The notes under the pieces were generated by a model, which made no database searches, was not told the DNA's origin, and saw nothing but the letters and a program-made list of their open reading frames with translations. A stretch of DNA of 5,694 bases from Thermoflexales bacterium (GTDB lineage Bacteria > Chloroflexota > Anaerolineae > S140-20). The stretch's first letter is position 1; each line of letters starts with the position of its first letter. Both the position numbers and the translations under genes were made by a program. Location of the stretch: positions 1 to 5,694 of the forward strand of contig WFUY01000092.1 of the NCBI GenBank assembly GCA_015484715.1, in the 5' to 3' direction. This document shows, one piece after another, positions 1 to 5,544 of the stretch.

Positions 1-1004
1 CCCATATGGATCCCGATCCCCACCGCCAACCCCCACGCCTGCAGCCGCTCGCTGACCGCCTCCCGCAAACTGTGGGCTGCCGCCACCGCGTCGTCGGGAT
101 GGGCGAAACGGGTCAGAACGCCGTCACCGATGAAAGCGGGAGGGGAGCCCCCGAAGCGGGTGATGACCTCCTCCGCCACATCGTAGTACTCCTCCAGCAT
201 CCTCGCCACCGTCGCCGGTGACTCCCGCTCGCTCCAGGCGGTGAAGTTCCGAATGTCCATAAAGAGGATGGTGCGCCGAACCCTCTGGAGGGCCATCACC
301 GAGGGGTCTTGCAGAGCCTGCTCGATCAGGTCGGCGCCAAACCCCCAGTCGGCGTACTGCTTGAGCTGACGGGCAGCCCGCTGCAAGAAGTGCGCATAAC
401 GGTCGGTCTGAGCCTCGGCGACCCCCAGCAGCAACCCCAGAAGACCACTGGCGATGAAGATGAACTGGTGATCCGAGGCCCTCAAGTAGTAGCCCAAGGT
501 TGTCCAGGAGAAGGCCACCCAGACCTGCGGGGTGACCTCGGCGACGTAGTAGATAGTGGAGAAGAGCATCGCCCGGATCAGGCTCTGCAACACGATGAAG
601 AACTGTCGCCAACGCACCCCATCGAAGTCCTGCAGGGCCTCCGTGAGCCCCATCAACAACCCAAACCCCCAGTAGACCCAGTGGTAGGGCAGGGCGAAGA
701 AGGCCCACCCTTCTAGGGGCAGTTCGCTCAGGGTGTAAATCAGTGGACCGACCAGGTTGAAGGCCAGCCGCTGCCAGCCATGCCGCCGACGGCATCCCAG
801 GCTGTAGGCCTGGACGAAAGCGGCGGCAAAGAGGAGATAATGGCTCGGCTCAAGCAGGTAACTGACCACCCCCTCACTGCTGATGGAACGGATGGCGTCG
901 AAGAAAGGGAAGAGAGCGCTGTTGGTGACGAAGGCTCGTCCCACGCGCATCCAGCGCCCCCCCTCGATCTGCTCGATTAACCCCAAGGCGCGTTGTCGGC
1001 TCAT
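1..1004 (-). CDS. Membrane-anchored class III adenylate/guanylate cyclase homologue, 3' end missing
   Basis: The reading frame is open from the ATG at 1004 to the window edge (334 residues visible, C-terminus cut). Residues about 46-196 are hydrophobic and aromatic-rich, with roughly five or six membrane segments (about 46-68, 79-93, 99-120, 134-155, 160-173, 180-196). A linker (about 200-243) leads into a class III cyclase domain starting FMDIRNFT (F248-T255). D250 and D294 (in IGDG) match the two metal-binding aspartates, and GIGIHMG near the edge fits the next conserved strand. The family makes cAMP or cGMP from ATP or GTP. The lysine normally four residues before the second aspartate is alanine (A290, in SPPAFIGDG), so nucleotide selection or activity is doubtful. 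GGAGG lies 12 nt before the ATG, a rather long spacing. The gene follows the cytochrome operon after 80 nt, so co-transcription is possible but uncertain. The cyclase fold is secure; catalytic activity is not. Confidence 0.85.
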   Translation of the reverse strand, partial: MSRQRALGLIEQIEGGRWMRVGRAFVTNSALFPFFDAIRSISSEGVVSYLLEPSHYLLFAAAFVQAYSLGCRRRHGWQRLAFNLVGPLIYTLSELPLEGWAFFALPYHWVYWGFGLLMGLTEALQDFDGVRWRQFFIVLQSLIRAMLFSTIYYVAEVTPQVWVAFSWTTLGYYLRASDHQFIFIASGLLGLLLGVAEAQTDRYAHFLQRAARQLKQYADWGFGADLIEQALQDPSVMALQRVRRTILFMDIRNFTAWSERESPATVARMLEEYYDVAEEVITRFGGSPPAFIGDGVLTRFAHPDDAVAAAHSLREAVSERLQAWGLAVGIGIHM

Positions 1005-1059
1005 TGTTCCAAGGTTCCTCCGGCCTCGCACTCCTGCCCGGTGCGCTATCCAACGGCCA

Positions 1060-1083
1060 AGCGGGTAAGGGCGAAGACCCGCT
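1060..1083 (-). terminator. Hairpin after the cytochrome c gene, weak terminator or mRNA-end structure
   Basis: A perfect 7-bp stem (AGCGGGT / ACCCGCT) with a 10-nt loop begins 1 nt after the cytochrome stop codon. There is no run of T residues after the stem on the minus strand, so it is not a standard intrinsic terminator. It may instead attenuate read-through or protect the 3' end of the cytochrome message before the cyclase gene. Confidence 0.3.
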
Positions 1084-1084
1084 A

Positions 1085-2107
1085 TCAATCGTCTCCTCGC
1101 TCGCCCTCTTCCTCTCGACCGGTGGGATGGCATTCCACACAGTTCTCGAAGTTTCGGATGCCCTCCTCCCGGTGCTCCTGTTCCACCTTAGCCGGGTCGT
1201 GCTCGTGGCAGTTGTAGCAGGTATAGGTGACGTAGTTGGCCGGATGGCAGACCTGGCACTCCACCTCGGTGCGGCTGCCGTGGTTCAGCGGAAAGGTGTG
1301 CTCCCGCAGGCGGGCCGGCGTCCACGCCTCCGTGCTGTGGCAGGCAGCGCAATCGGTGCCGAACTGCCCCCGATGGATGTCGGGCTCCTCGTGACAAGCC
1401 ACGCAGTCCGAGGAGAGCCCCTTGAACTGACGGTTGACATGACAATCGGTGCAGGCCAGGTCGGCGTGGGCCCCCTCCAGAGGGAAGAGGGCGGCGTGGT
1501 CGAAGCCGGCCATCGCACCGGTGCCGTCGTGGCAGGAGAGGCAGTCCCGACCGAAGTCGGCCACGTGCTGGGTCGTAAAGCCCCGGTCTAGGTCCGCGTG
1601 GCAGCTTTCGCAGAGCACCTGGTCGAAGGCATAATCCGCCGAGGGGTGACAGTCGGCGCAGGTGAAGGGCTGCCCATCGGCTTGGCGGCGGTGGCGGATC
1701 AGGGAGAAGCCCACCTCCTGGTGGGGGAAATCGGCGATGGAAATGGCCGTGATGTTGGCCTCGCGCCCCCGGTGGTCTGTGTGGCAGAGGGTGCACCGGT
1801 CGGGGTTCTCCAGCCGCCCGTGGAGGCCGCCGTGGTCGGCGATCTGGTCCCGGACGTTGGTGTGGCAGGCGACACAGCGGAGGGGGTCAGGCCCCCGCCA
1901 GGGAGCGTGGCAGAGGGTGCACCGGTTCTCGAAATCGGCGTGGGAGCGATACCCCTCCAGGGGGGTGCCCCGGGAGCTGGCCGCCGTCACGGGACCGGGG
2001 CTGAAGAGTCCCCCACCGTTGAGCAGGGTATAGCCGAGGACAGCGACCAGGACGATGAAAGCGGCGATGAAGCCGGTCAGGGAAAGGCATCCCAGCGGTT
2101 TCTTCAT
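1085..2107 (-). CDS. Membrane-anchored dodecahaem cytochrome c (cytochrome c3/c7-like family)
   Basis: This is a 340-residue protein with 12 CxxCH haem-attachment motifs, starting at C63, C78, C105, C150, C166, C189, C219, C235, C253, C284, C297 and C323. Fourteen further histidines (56, 92, 96, 112, 129, 139, 181, 204, 214, 245, 270, 276, 303, 312) are enough to give most haems a second axial ligand. Residues about 8-30 form one hydrophobic helix after MKK, and no clear signal peptidase site follows, so it is probably an N-terminal anchor with the haem domain outside the cytoplasm. The stretch F202 to C287 has the FxxLxGxH, FKG and HxGQFGxDC spacing known from cytochrome c3-family multihaem proteins. 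The start at 2107 is chosen because GGGGAG lies 8 nt upstream and the ATG at 2115 stops after two codons. The gene begins 13 nt after the membrane cytochrome gene. The role as electron outlet of the operon is inferred. The acceptor is unknown, and no reductase active-site haem (such as CxxCK) is seen. Confidence 0.93.
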   Translation of the reverse strand: MKKPLGCLSLTGFIAAFIVLVAVLGYTLLNGGGLFSPGPVTAASSRGTPLEGYRSHADFENRCTLCHAPWRGPDPLRCVACHTNVRDQIADHGGLHGRLENPDRCTLCHTDHRGREANITAISIADFPHQEVGFSLIRHRRQADGQPFTCADCHPSADYAFDQVLCESCHADLDRGFTTQHVADFGRDCLSCHDGTGAMAGFDHAALFPLEGAHADLACTDCHVNRQFKGLSSDCVACHEEPDIHRGQFGTDCAACHSTEAWTPARLREHTFPLNHGSRTEVECQVCHPANYVTYTCYNCHEHDPAKVEQEHREEGIRNFENCVECHPTGREEEGERGDD

Positions 2108-2115
2108 CGAACCAT

Positions 2116-2121
2116 CTCCCC
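2116..2121 (-). promoter_or_regulatory. Ribosome binding site of the cytochrome c gene, overlapping the upstream stop
   Basis: GGGGAG stands 8 nt before the ATG at 2107. Its first G is the last base of the TAG stop codon of the membrane cytochrome b gene. This fixes the start and suggests translational coupling. Confidence 0.7.
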
Positions 2122-2918
2122 TAGCTGTAGTAGAGCGCCCCGATGATGTGCAGGAAGGCGGCCGTGAAGAGGGCCATGCCCAAAGGGACGTGGATGGCAT
2201 GCCAGAGGGCCATCAGACGACGCACGGCGACCAGGGAGAGCATCTGGCGCTGGAGTGCCCGGCGGCGGAGGAGGAGCCGCTCTAGTTCGGCGGCCTGCCG
2301 GCGGGTGATCCGGTCCAGGCGGGCCACCTCCCGCCGCCAGCGCCGCTTGTAGTCCCATTCGAGGAGCGCCCGCCCCAGCACGGCCAGCGGCCCACCGCCG
2401 GTGACGACGGGGAGTTCACTCATCTGGGTGGCCAGGGCTTGCAGTGGGGCAGGCCGGGCCTCCAGCCAGGCCTGAAGCTGGGCCTCGGCTTGACGGATGG
2501 CCGCCTCCAGTTGGGCCGCCTCCACCTCGGCCCCGGCGGGCGTGCGGGGCACCGCCGTGTAGATGTAGCGGCCGATGAAGCCGCTGGCGACGACCGTGGC
2601 CGTCAGCAGCATCGTCACGCCGGCCAGCCCGGCGAACTGGAAGCCGGTGTGCAAGAAAACCATGTAGGGGCCGACGATGCCCATAAAGATGTGTACCTGA
2701 AGCCAGGTCCGCATCCGCCCCCACCGCACCCGTCGGCTCCGCTTGCGCAGCGAGTAGAGGGTCTCCGTCGCCAGCATCATCAGGAAGCCGACGATGCCGA
2801 TGCCGTGGCCGACAAGGGAGCTGGGACGGGGCGGCCCCAGCAGCACCAGGGGCAGGTAGACGGCGGTGAGCAGGAGGATGGCGATGAGGGCGGCCAATAG
2901 TTCGCGGTTGTGATCCAT
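2121..2918 (-). CDS. Five-helix membrane protein, probable dihaem cytochrome b with a coiled-coil insert
   Basis: This 265-residue protein has hydrophobic helices at about 7-28, 35-56, 72-93, 97-120 and 238-262. The basic stretch RKRSRRVRWGRMR (58-70) after helix 2 places that loop in the cytoplasm, giving an N-in, C-out topology. Helix 3 has H76 and H90 and helix 5 has H243 and H257, both pairs exactly 14 residues apart, as in cytochromes b that hold two stacked haems. H240 and H38 are extra candidates. Residues about 124-235, between helices 4 and 5, are rich in A, E, Q, L and R and look like a cytoplasmic coiled coil, perhaps a docking site for the ferredoxin or flavoprotein. The start at 2918 is preferred over the ATG at 2945 because a strong GGAGGT lies 9 nt before it and the longer form would overlap the flavoprotein gene. 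I do not recognise a named family. Quinone reactivity is possible but not shown. Confidence 0.75.
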   Translation of the reverse strand: MDHNRELLAALIAILLLTAVYLPLVLLGPPRPSSLVGHGIGIVGFLMMLATETLYSLRKRSRRVRWGRMRTWLQVHIFMGIVGPYMVFLHTGFQFAGLAGVTMLLTATVVASGFIGRYIYTAVPRTPAGAEVEAAQLEAAIRQAEAQLQAWLEARPAPLQALATQMSELPVVTGGGPLAVLGRALLEWDYKRRWRREVARLDRITRRQAAELERLLLRRRALQRQMLSLVAVRRLMALWHAIHVPLGMALFTAAFLHIIGALYYS

Positions 2919-2925
2919 AGGCAAC

Positions 2926-4245
2926 CTACCTCCCGTTCTGCACAAAGTGGCGAAGCACCTCGGCGATGGGGACGTGAGGGGACTGGAGCGCCGGCAGGAT
3001 GGGGCCGATGTCCACCTGCTCCGCGATCAGGCGTTGGACCAGGGGCGAGAGGGTTTGGTCACCGACGATGACAGCCCCCACCAGCCGGTTGTCCTTGATG
3101 ACCAGCCGCTGGCGGTTGATCTCGTGCTCGTCGTGGACGACCAGCACGTCGGGGATGCCGCGCCAGACCTCGCTGTCGCCCCGGGCGATGGTGACCAGGT
3201 CACCGTCGGGCTCCCGGCGGCGGCCCACCGCGCCGATGAGGGTCACGACCAGGCCGGCGAGCCGGGTGACGTTGAGAGGCACCCCCTTTCGGTAGACGGT
3301 GGGGACGCCGGCCATGTTGGCCCCGGCCGCGCGCCCCTGGGCCACGGCCACCGGCCAGAGCACGTCCAACTGGGCCTGGCCCGTCAGCGGGTCCACCACC
3401 TGGGCCACGTCGCCGGCGGCGTAGACGCCGGGCACGCTGGTCTCCAGCCGTTCGTTGACCAGGATGCCCCGGTCGGTCTGGATGGGGGTGTCGGCCACCA
3501 ACTCCAGCCGGGGGCGGACCCCGATGGCGACGGCGACCATCTGACAGCGGAGGAGCTTCCCGTCCTTGGTCTCGACGGCGGCCACCTTGACGCGGCCCCG
3601 CCAGTCCTTCTTGCCCAGGATCTGGCCGATCTCCGTCCGGTAGTGGATCTGGACCCCCTCGTGGGTCAGGCGGCGCTCGATGAGGCGCGACTCCTCCGGC
3701 GTCAAGACGCTGCTCCAGAAGCGGTCCCGGCGCAAGAAGTAGTGGACGCGCACACCCTGGGCCCGCAGCCCCTCGACGATCTCCAGGGCGGTGATGCCAC
3801 CGCCGACGACGACGGCTGTCTTCGCCTTGCGGGCCAGCCGGAGAATGCGGCGGGCGTCGTCCAGGTTGTCCAGCGTGACGACGCCCGGCAGGTTGGCGCC
3901 GGGGAAGGGAGGGGGCACGGCGGCCGCGCCGGTGGCCAGGAGCAGGGCGTCGTAGGAGAGCCGACGCCCGTCCTCCAGCACCACCTGCCGGGCCTGGAGG
4001 TCCAGGCAGACCGCCCGTCCGGTGACGCGCTCCAGCCCCAGCCGGTCCAGTTCCTGCTCGGAGCGGGGGAAGAGCTGGCTCTGGGGCAGCTCGTTGGTCA
4101 ACAGGTAGGCGAGGCCCGGACGGCTGTAGTAGCCGTAGGGCTCCTCGGTGACGAGGGTGATGGTCGCGTCAGGGCAATGTTGGCGGATGGTCTCGGCGGC
4201 GCTGAAGCCGGCCGCCCCCATCCCGATGATCAGATGGCGGGCCAT
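2926..4245 (-). CDS. FAD-dependent NAD(P)-binding oxidoreductase (pyridine nucleotide-disulphide oxidoreductase fold)
   Basis: This 439-residue flavoprotein has an FAD-binding GxGxxG at 8-13 (GMGAAG), ATG at 104-106, a second Rossmann motif VVVGGGITALE at 145-155 for NAD(P), and GVYAAGD at 273-279, which contacts FAD. The set resembles the NirB N-terminal, rubredoxin-reductase and NADH-oxidase branch. The CxxxxC redox pair of true disulphide reductases is absent, as is any membrane helix or signal, so it should be a cytoplasmic electron-transfer flavoprotein. After the second Rossmann strand the loop reads FLRRDR (170-175), basic rather than acidic, which may favour NADPH. The C-terminal ~120 residues (about 320-439) form an extra domain without a motif I recognise. 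The gene starts 9 nt after the ferredoxin stop with only a weak GAGAG before it, implying coupling. Its partners are probably the ferredoxin and the membrane cytochrome b; the direction of electron flow cannot be read from sequence. Confidence 0.92.
   Translation of the reverse strand: MARHLIIGMGAAGFSAAETIRQHCPDATITLVTEEPYGYYSRPGLAYLLTNELPQSQLFPRSEQELDRLGLERVTGRAVCLDLQARQVVLEDGRRLSYDALLLATGAAAVPPPFPGANLPGVVTLDNLDDARRILRLARKAKTAVVVGGGITALEIVEGLRAQGVRVHYFLRRDRFWSSVLTPEESRLIERRLTHEGVQIHYRTEIGQILGKKDWRGRVKVAAVETKDGKLLRCQMVAVAIGVRPRLELVADTPIQTDRGILVNERLETSVPGVYAAGDVAQVVDPLTGQAQLDVLWPVAVAQGRAAGANMAGVPTVYRKGVPLNVTRLAGLVVTLIGAVGRRREPDGDLVTIARGDSEVWRGIPDVLVVHDEHEINRQRLVIKDNRLVGAVIVGDQTLSPLVQRLIAEQVDIGPILPALQSPHVPIAEVLRHFVQNGR
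2928..2933 (-). promoter_or_regulatory. Ribosome binding site of the cytochrome b gene, inside the flavoprotein's last codons
   Basis: GGAGGT lies 9 nt before the ATG at 2918 and runs into the TAG stop of the flavoprotein gene (2926-2928). It decides the start of the downstream gene and makes translational coupling likely. Confidence 0.75.
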
Positions 4246-4254
4246 AGAGTGCTC

Positions 4255-4536
4255 TCAGAAGGTGTTGCTTAGGATACGCTCGAGGCTGTGGGGAATTTGC
4301 TCGAAGCGGAGGACGCCTCGAGGACAGCGGGCGACGCACTCGCCGCAGGTGATGCAGTGGCCGCCGTTCACCGGCTCTCCGCGCCAGGCGTGAGCCCGCA
4401 CGTCAATACCCAGAGGACAGTTGAAGGAGCAGATGCCGCACTGGACGCAGCGGCTGGAATCGGGCACGACCCGGCCGGCGGCCAGCGCCTTGCTGCGACG
4501 CCTCTCGTAGTCGAACAGAGAACCCAGCAATCCCAA
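4255..4536 (-). CDS. 2x[4Fe-4S] ferredoxin-type protein with a TTG start
   Basis: This 93-residue protein has two canonical [4Fe-4S] motifs: C30, C33, C36 then C40-P, and C61, C64, C67 then C71-P. There is no membrane helix or export signal, so it is cytoplasmic. The start is TTG at 4536. No ATG exists in the frame, and an in-frame TAG lies just eight codons upstream. GAGGAGAGG precedes the TTG at a usable distance. The N-terminal 29 residues are basic and variable-looking (YERRRSKAL). It is the first gene of the minus-strand set, 9 nt before the flavoprotein. It most likely passes electrons between the FAD enzyme and the membrane cytochrome b, or accepts them from a cellular ferredoxin; this role is inferred from the order of genes. 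Confidence 0.9.
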   Translation of the reverse strand: MGLLGSLFDYERRRSKALAAGRVVPDSSRCVQCGICSFNCPLGIDVRAHAWRGEPVNGGHCITCGECVARCPRGVLRFEQIPHSLERILSNTF

Positions 4537-4605
4537 CGGTTTCCTCTCCTCAGAGCCCTATCTCGAACCCCATCTCGCCCTTTCAATCTCATCCAATGCC
4601 CTCCA

Positions 4606-4630
4606 AATATACCACAGAAATGGGCTGTGG
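4606..4630 (-). promoter_or_regulatory. Candidate operon promoter: -10 box beside a 6-bp inverted repeat
   Basis: On the minus strand TATATT (4611-4606) is a fair -10 element about 70 nt before the ferredoxin start. Next to it, where a spacer would be, is the perfect inverted repeat CCACAG-N7-CTGTGG (4612-4630). No -35 hexamer is found 16-18 nt upstream (CCTCCC stands there), which fits an activator-dependent promoter. The assignment is by eye only. Confidence 0.4.
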
Positions 4631-4633
4631 GAG

Positions 4634-4671
4634 GTTAAGTACCTGTTAAAATCTGGCTAACGCTGGGTTAA
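4634..4671. promoter_or_regulatory. Four 11-bp-phased GTTAA direct repeats, likely response-regulator binding site
   Basis: GTTAA begins at 4634, 4645 and 4667, and the variant GCTAA at 4656, so all four are exactly 11 bp apart. Read on the operon strand they are TTAAC-like boxes. Tandem half-sites with 11-bp spacing on one face of the helix are the hallmark of OmpR/PhoB-family regulators; Bacillus PhoP, for example, binds TTAACA repeats at this spacing. The nearest box overlaps the -35 position of the candidate promoter at 4606-4611, which suits an activator. Which regulator binds is unknown. Confidence 0.5.
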
Positions 4672-4680
4672 AGCGCCTTG

Positions 4681-4692
4681 CGTAGGCCTACG
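4681..4692. repeat. Perfect 12-bp palindrome
   Basis: CGTAGGCCTACG is fully self-complementary. It lies between the phased GTTAA repeats and the first long inverted repeat. It could be a dimer-protein site or the remnant of a repeat boundary; nothing else in the sequence decides this. Confidence 0.35.
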
Positions 4693-4710
4693 GATGGCAC
4701 GGGTTTTGGG

Positions 4711-4814
4711 ATAGGACACGGATGACACGGATAGAACGGATAGACACGGATTTCTTTAAAAAATTTGAAAGTATCCGTGCTTATTCGTCCAATCCCTGTC
4801 TATCCGCGTCCCAT
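4711..4814. repeat. Imperfect inverted-repeat unit 1 of a dispersed family
   Basis: The left arm is built from ACACGGAT-like modules, the right arm from TCCGTG/ATCCGCGTCCCAT modules that are roughly its reverse complement. The centre (about 4751-4770) is AT-rich with TTTC and GAAA flanks that could close the hairpin. It is the most diverged full copy here. The 65 bases after it (4815-4879) hold nothing I can identify. Confidence 0.7.
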
Positions 4815-4879
4815 CCATTCATCAAAATATCCGGCGTTCCATCCCATCCCCTGTTGCCTTCTTCTCCTAGACGTGATAA

Positions 4880-4979
4880 GATAGAACACGGATGACACGG
4901 ATACAACGGGTAAACACGGTCTTTTCGGAGAAAAGCATTCGTGCTCATCCGTCCCATCCGTGTTCATCTGTGTCCCATT
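4880..4979. repeat. Imperfect inverted-repeat unit 2
   Basis: The arm at 4884-4919 and the arm at about 4941-4976 pair at roughly three quarters of positions with one single-base bulge. The apex at 4921-4935 is a perfect small hairpin, CTTTTC-GGA-GAAAAG. Each arm is itself a chain of four 9-10-nt ACACGGAT-like modules. The unit ends in CCCATT and is followed directly by GATAGAACACG of the next unit. There is no open frame with coding character. Confidence 0.8.
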
Positions 4980-5027
4980 GATAGAACACGGACGACACGG
5001 ATGCTACGGGTAGACGCGGATTTCGGG
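4980..5027. repeat. Half copy (left arm only) of the repeat family
   Basis: GATAGAACACGG and the following ACACGG/ACGGGT modules match the left arms of the other units, up to about CGGATTTC. The apex and right arm are missing, and a new left arm starts at about 5028. This looks like a unit truncated by insertion, deletion or recombination with its neighbour. Confidence 0.65.
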
Positions 5028-5126
5028 ATGGAACACGGATAGCACGAATACAACGGGTAAACACGGCCTTCTCGGAGAAAAGCATTCGTGCTCATCCGTC
5101 CCATCCGTGTTCATCTGCGTCCCATT
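5028..5126. repeat. Imperfect inverted-repeat unit 3, just upstream of the GxxExxY gene
   Basis: From about 5052 to the terminal CCCATT it matches unit 2 (about 4905-4979) with only three T-to-C type differences, so the two are recent copies or have been homogenised. The apex hairpin is kept with one mismatch (CTTCTC-GGA-GAAAAG). It ends 19 nt before the GxxExxY start codon. Confidence 0.8.
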
Positions 5127-5145
5127 CCTCTAGAAGGGGGCAGGA

Positions 5146-5544
5146 ATGCTGCACCAGGAGACCACGGGGGCGATCATTAAGGCCTTCTACACGGTGTACA
5201 ATACCCTGGGCTACGGCTTCTTGGAGAAGGTCTATGAGAACGCCCTGGCTCACGAACTGACCAAACTCGGGCTGAAGGTCGGTCAGCAAGTGCCCATCGA
5301 GGTGTACTACGATGGCCAACTGATGGGGAAGTATTTTGCCGACCTGGTAGTAGAGGGCCGCGTCATCGTGGAAATAAAGGCTGCTGAGCGCTTGCGCCCG
5401 GAGCACGATGCTCAGCTCCTCAATTACCTCAAGGCCACCAAGATCGAAGTGGGACTGCTGCTCAACTTCGGCCCCAAACCGGAATTCAGCCGTAAGATTT
5501 TTACCAATGACCGGAAAAGAGGACACAGAAGAAATAGAGGATAG
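5146..5544 (+). CDS. GxxExxY protein, PD-(D/E)xK nuclease-like
   Basis: This 132-residue protein carries the family motif GFLEKVY (G24, E27, Y30). The stretch D66 ... E76-I-K78 reads as the D-Xn-ExK core of a PD-(D/E)xK fold, and Q90 and Y94 in QLLNY fit the usual downstream helix. Nuclease activity is therefore plausible, but the biological role of the family is not known to me. The ATG at 5146 is the first possible start, since an in-frame TAG is at 5131-5133; GGGGG lies 5 nt before it. Residues up to about 124 look like the complete domain. The last eight or so (RGHRRNRG) are basic, low-complexity, and end in a TAG that belongs to the next repeat unit. Base composition is visibly less GC-rich than the minus-strand operon. 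The gene sits between copies of one repeat family and may move or spread with it. Confidence 0.9.
   Translation: MLHQETTGAIIKAFYTVYNTLGYGFLEKVYENALAHELTKLGLKVGQQVPIEVYYDGQLMGKYFADLVVEGRVIVEIKAAERLRPEHDAQLLNYLKATKIEVGLLLNFGPKPEFSRKIFTNDRKRGHRRNRG

Noticed and set aside
124..795. A 223-codon minus-strand frame inside the cyclase region
   Set aside because: It is a different frame from the cyclase, low in complexity and rich in G, R and L. The frame starting at 1004 carries the cyclase motifs without interruption.
2089..2107. A lipoprotein signal at the LGC of the cytochrome c N-terminus
   Set aside because: The cysteine (C7) comes before the hydrophobic helix, not after it, so it cannot be a lipobox.
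1004..2146. Plus-strand open frames opposite the cytochrome c gene
   Set aside because: They have no recognisable motif, and the opposite strand shows 12 CxxCH motifs in one frame.
2918..2945. An upstream ATG at 2945 for the membrane cytochrome b gene
   Set aside because: It would overlap the flavoprotein's end and has no good ribosome site, whereas the ATG at 2918 has GGAGGT at 9 nt.
2947..4272. A 441-codon open frame on the plus strand opposite the flavoprotein gene
   Set aside because: It is an antisense shadow caused by high GC at third positions. The translation is rich in D, G, H and Q without family motifs, while the minus strand gives a clear FAD/NAD oxidoreductase.
4711..5126. A CRISPR array, considered because of regular repeats and spacers
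   Set aside because: The units are ~100-bp imperfect palindromes without constant short repeats and unique spacers, and no cas gene is present.
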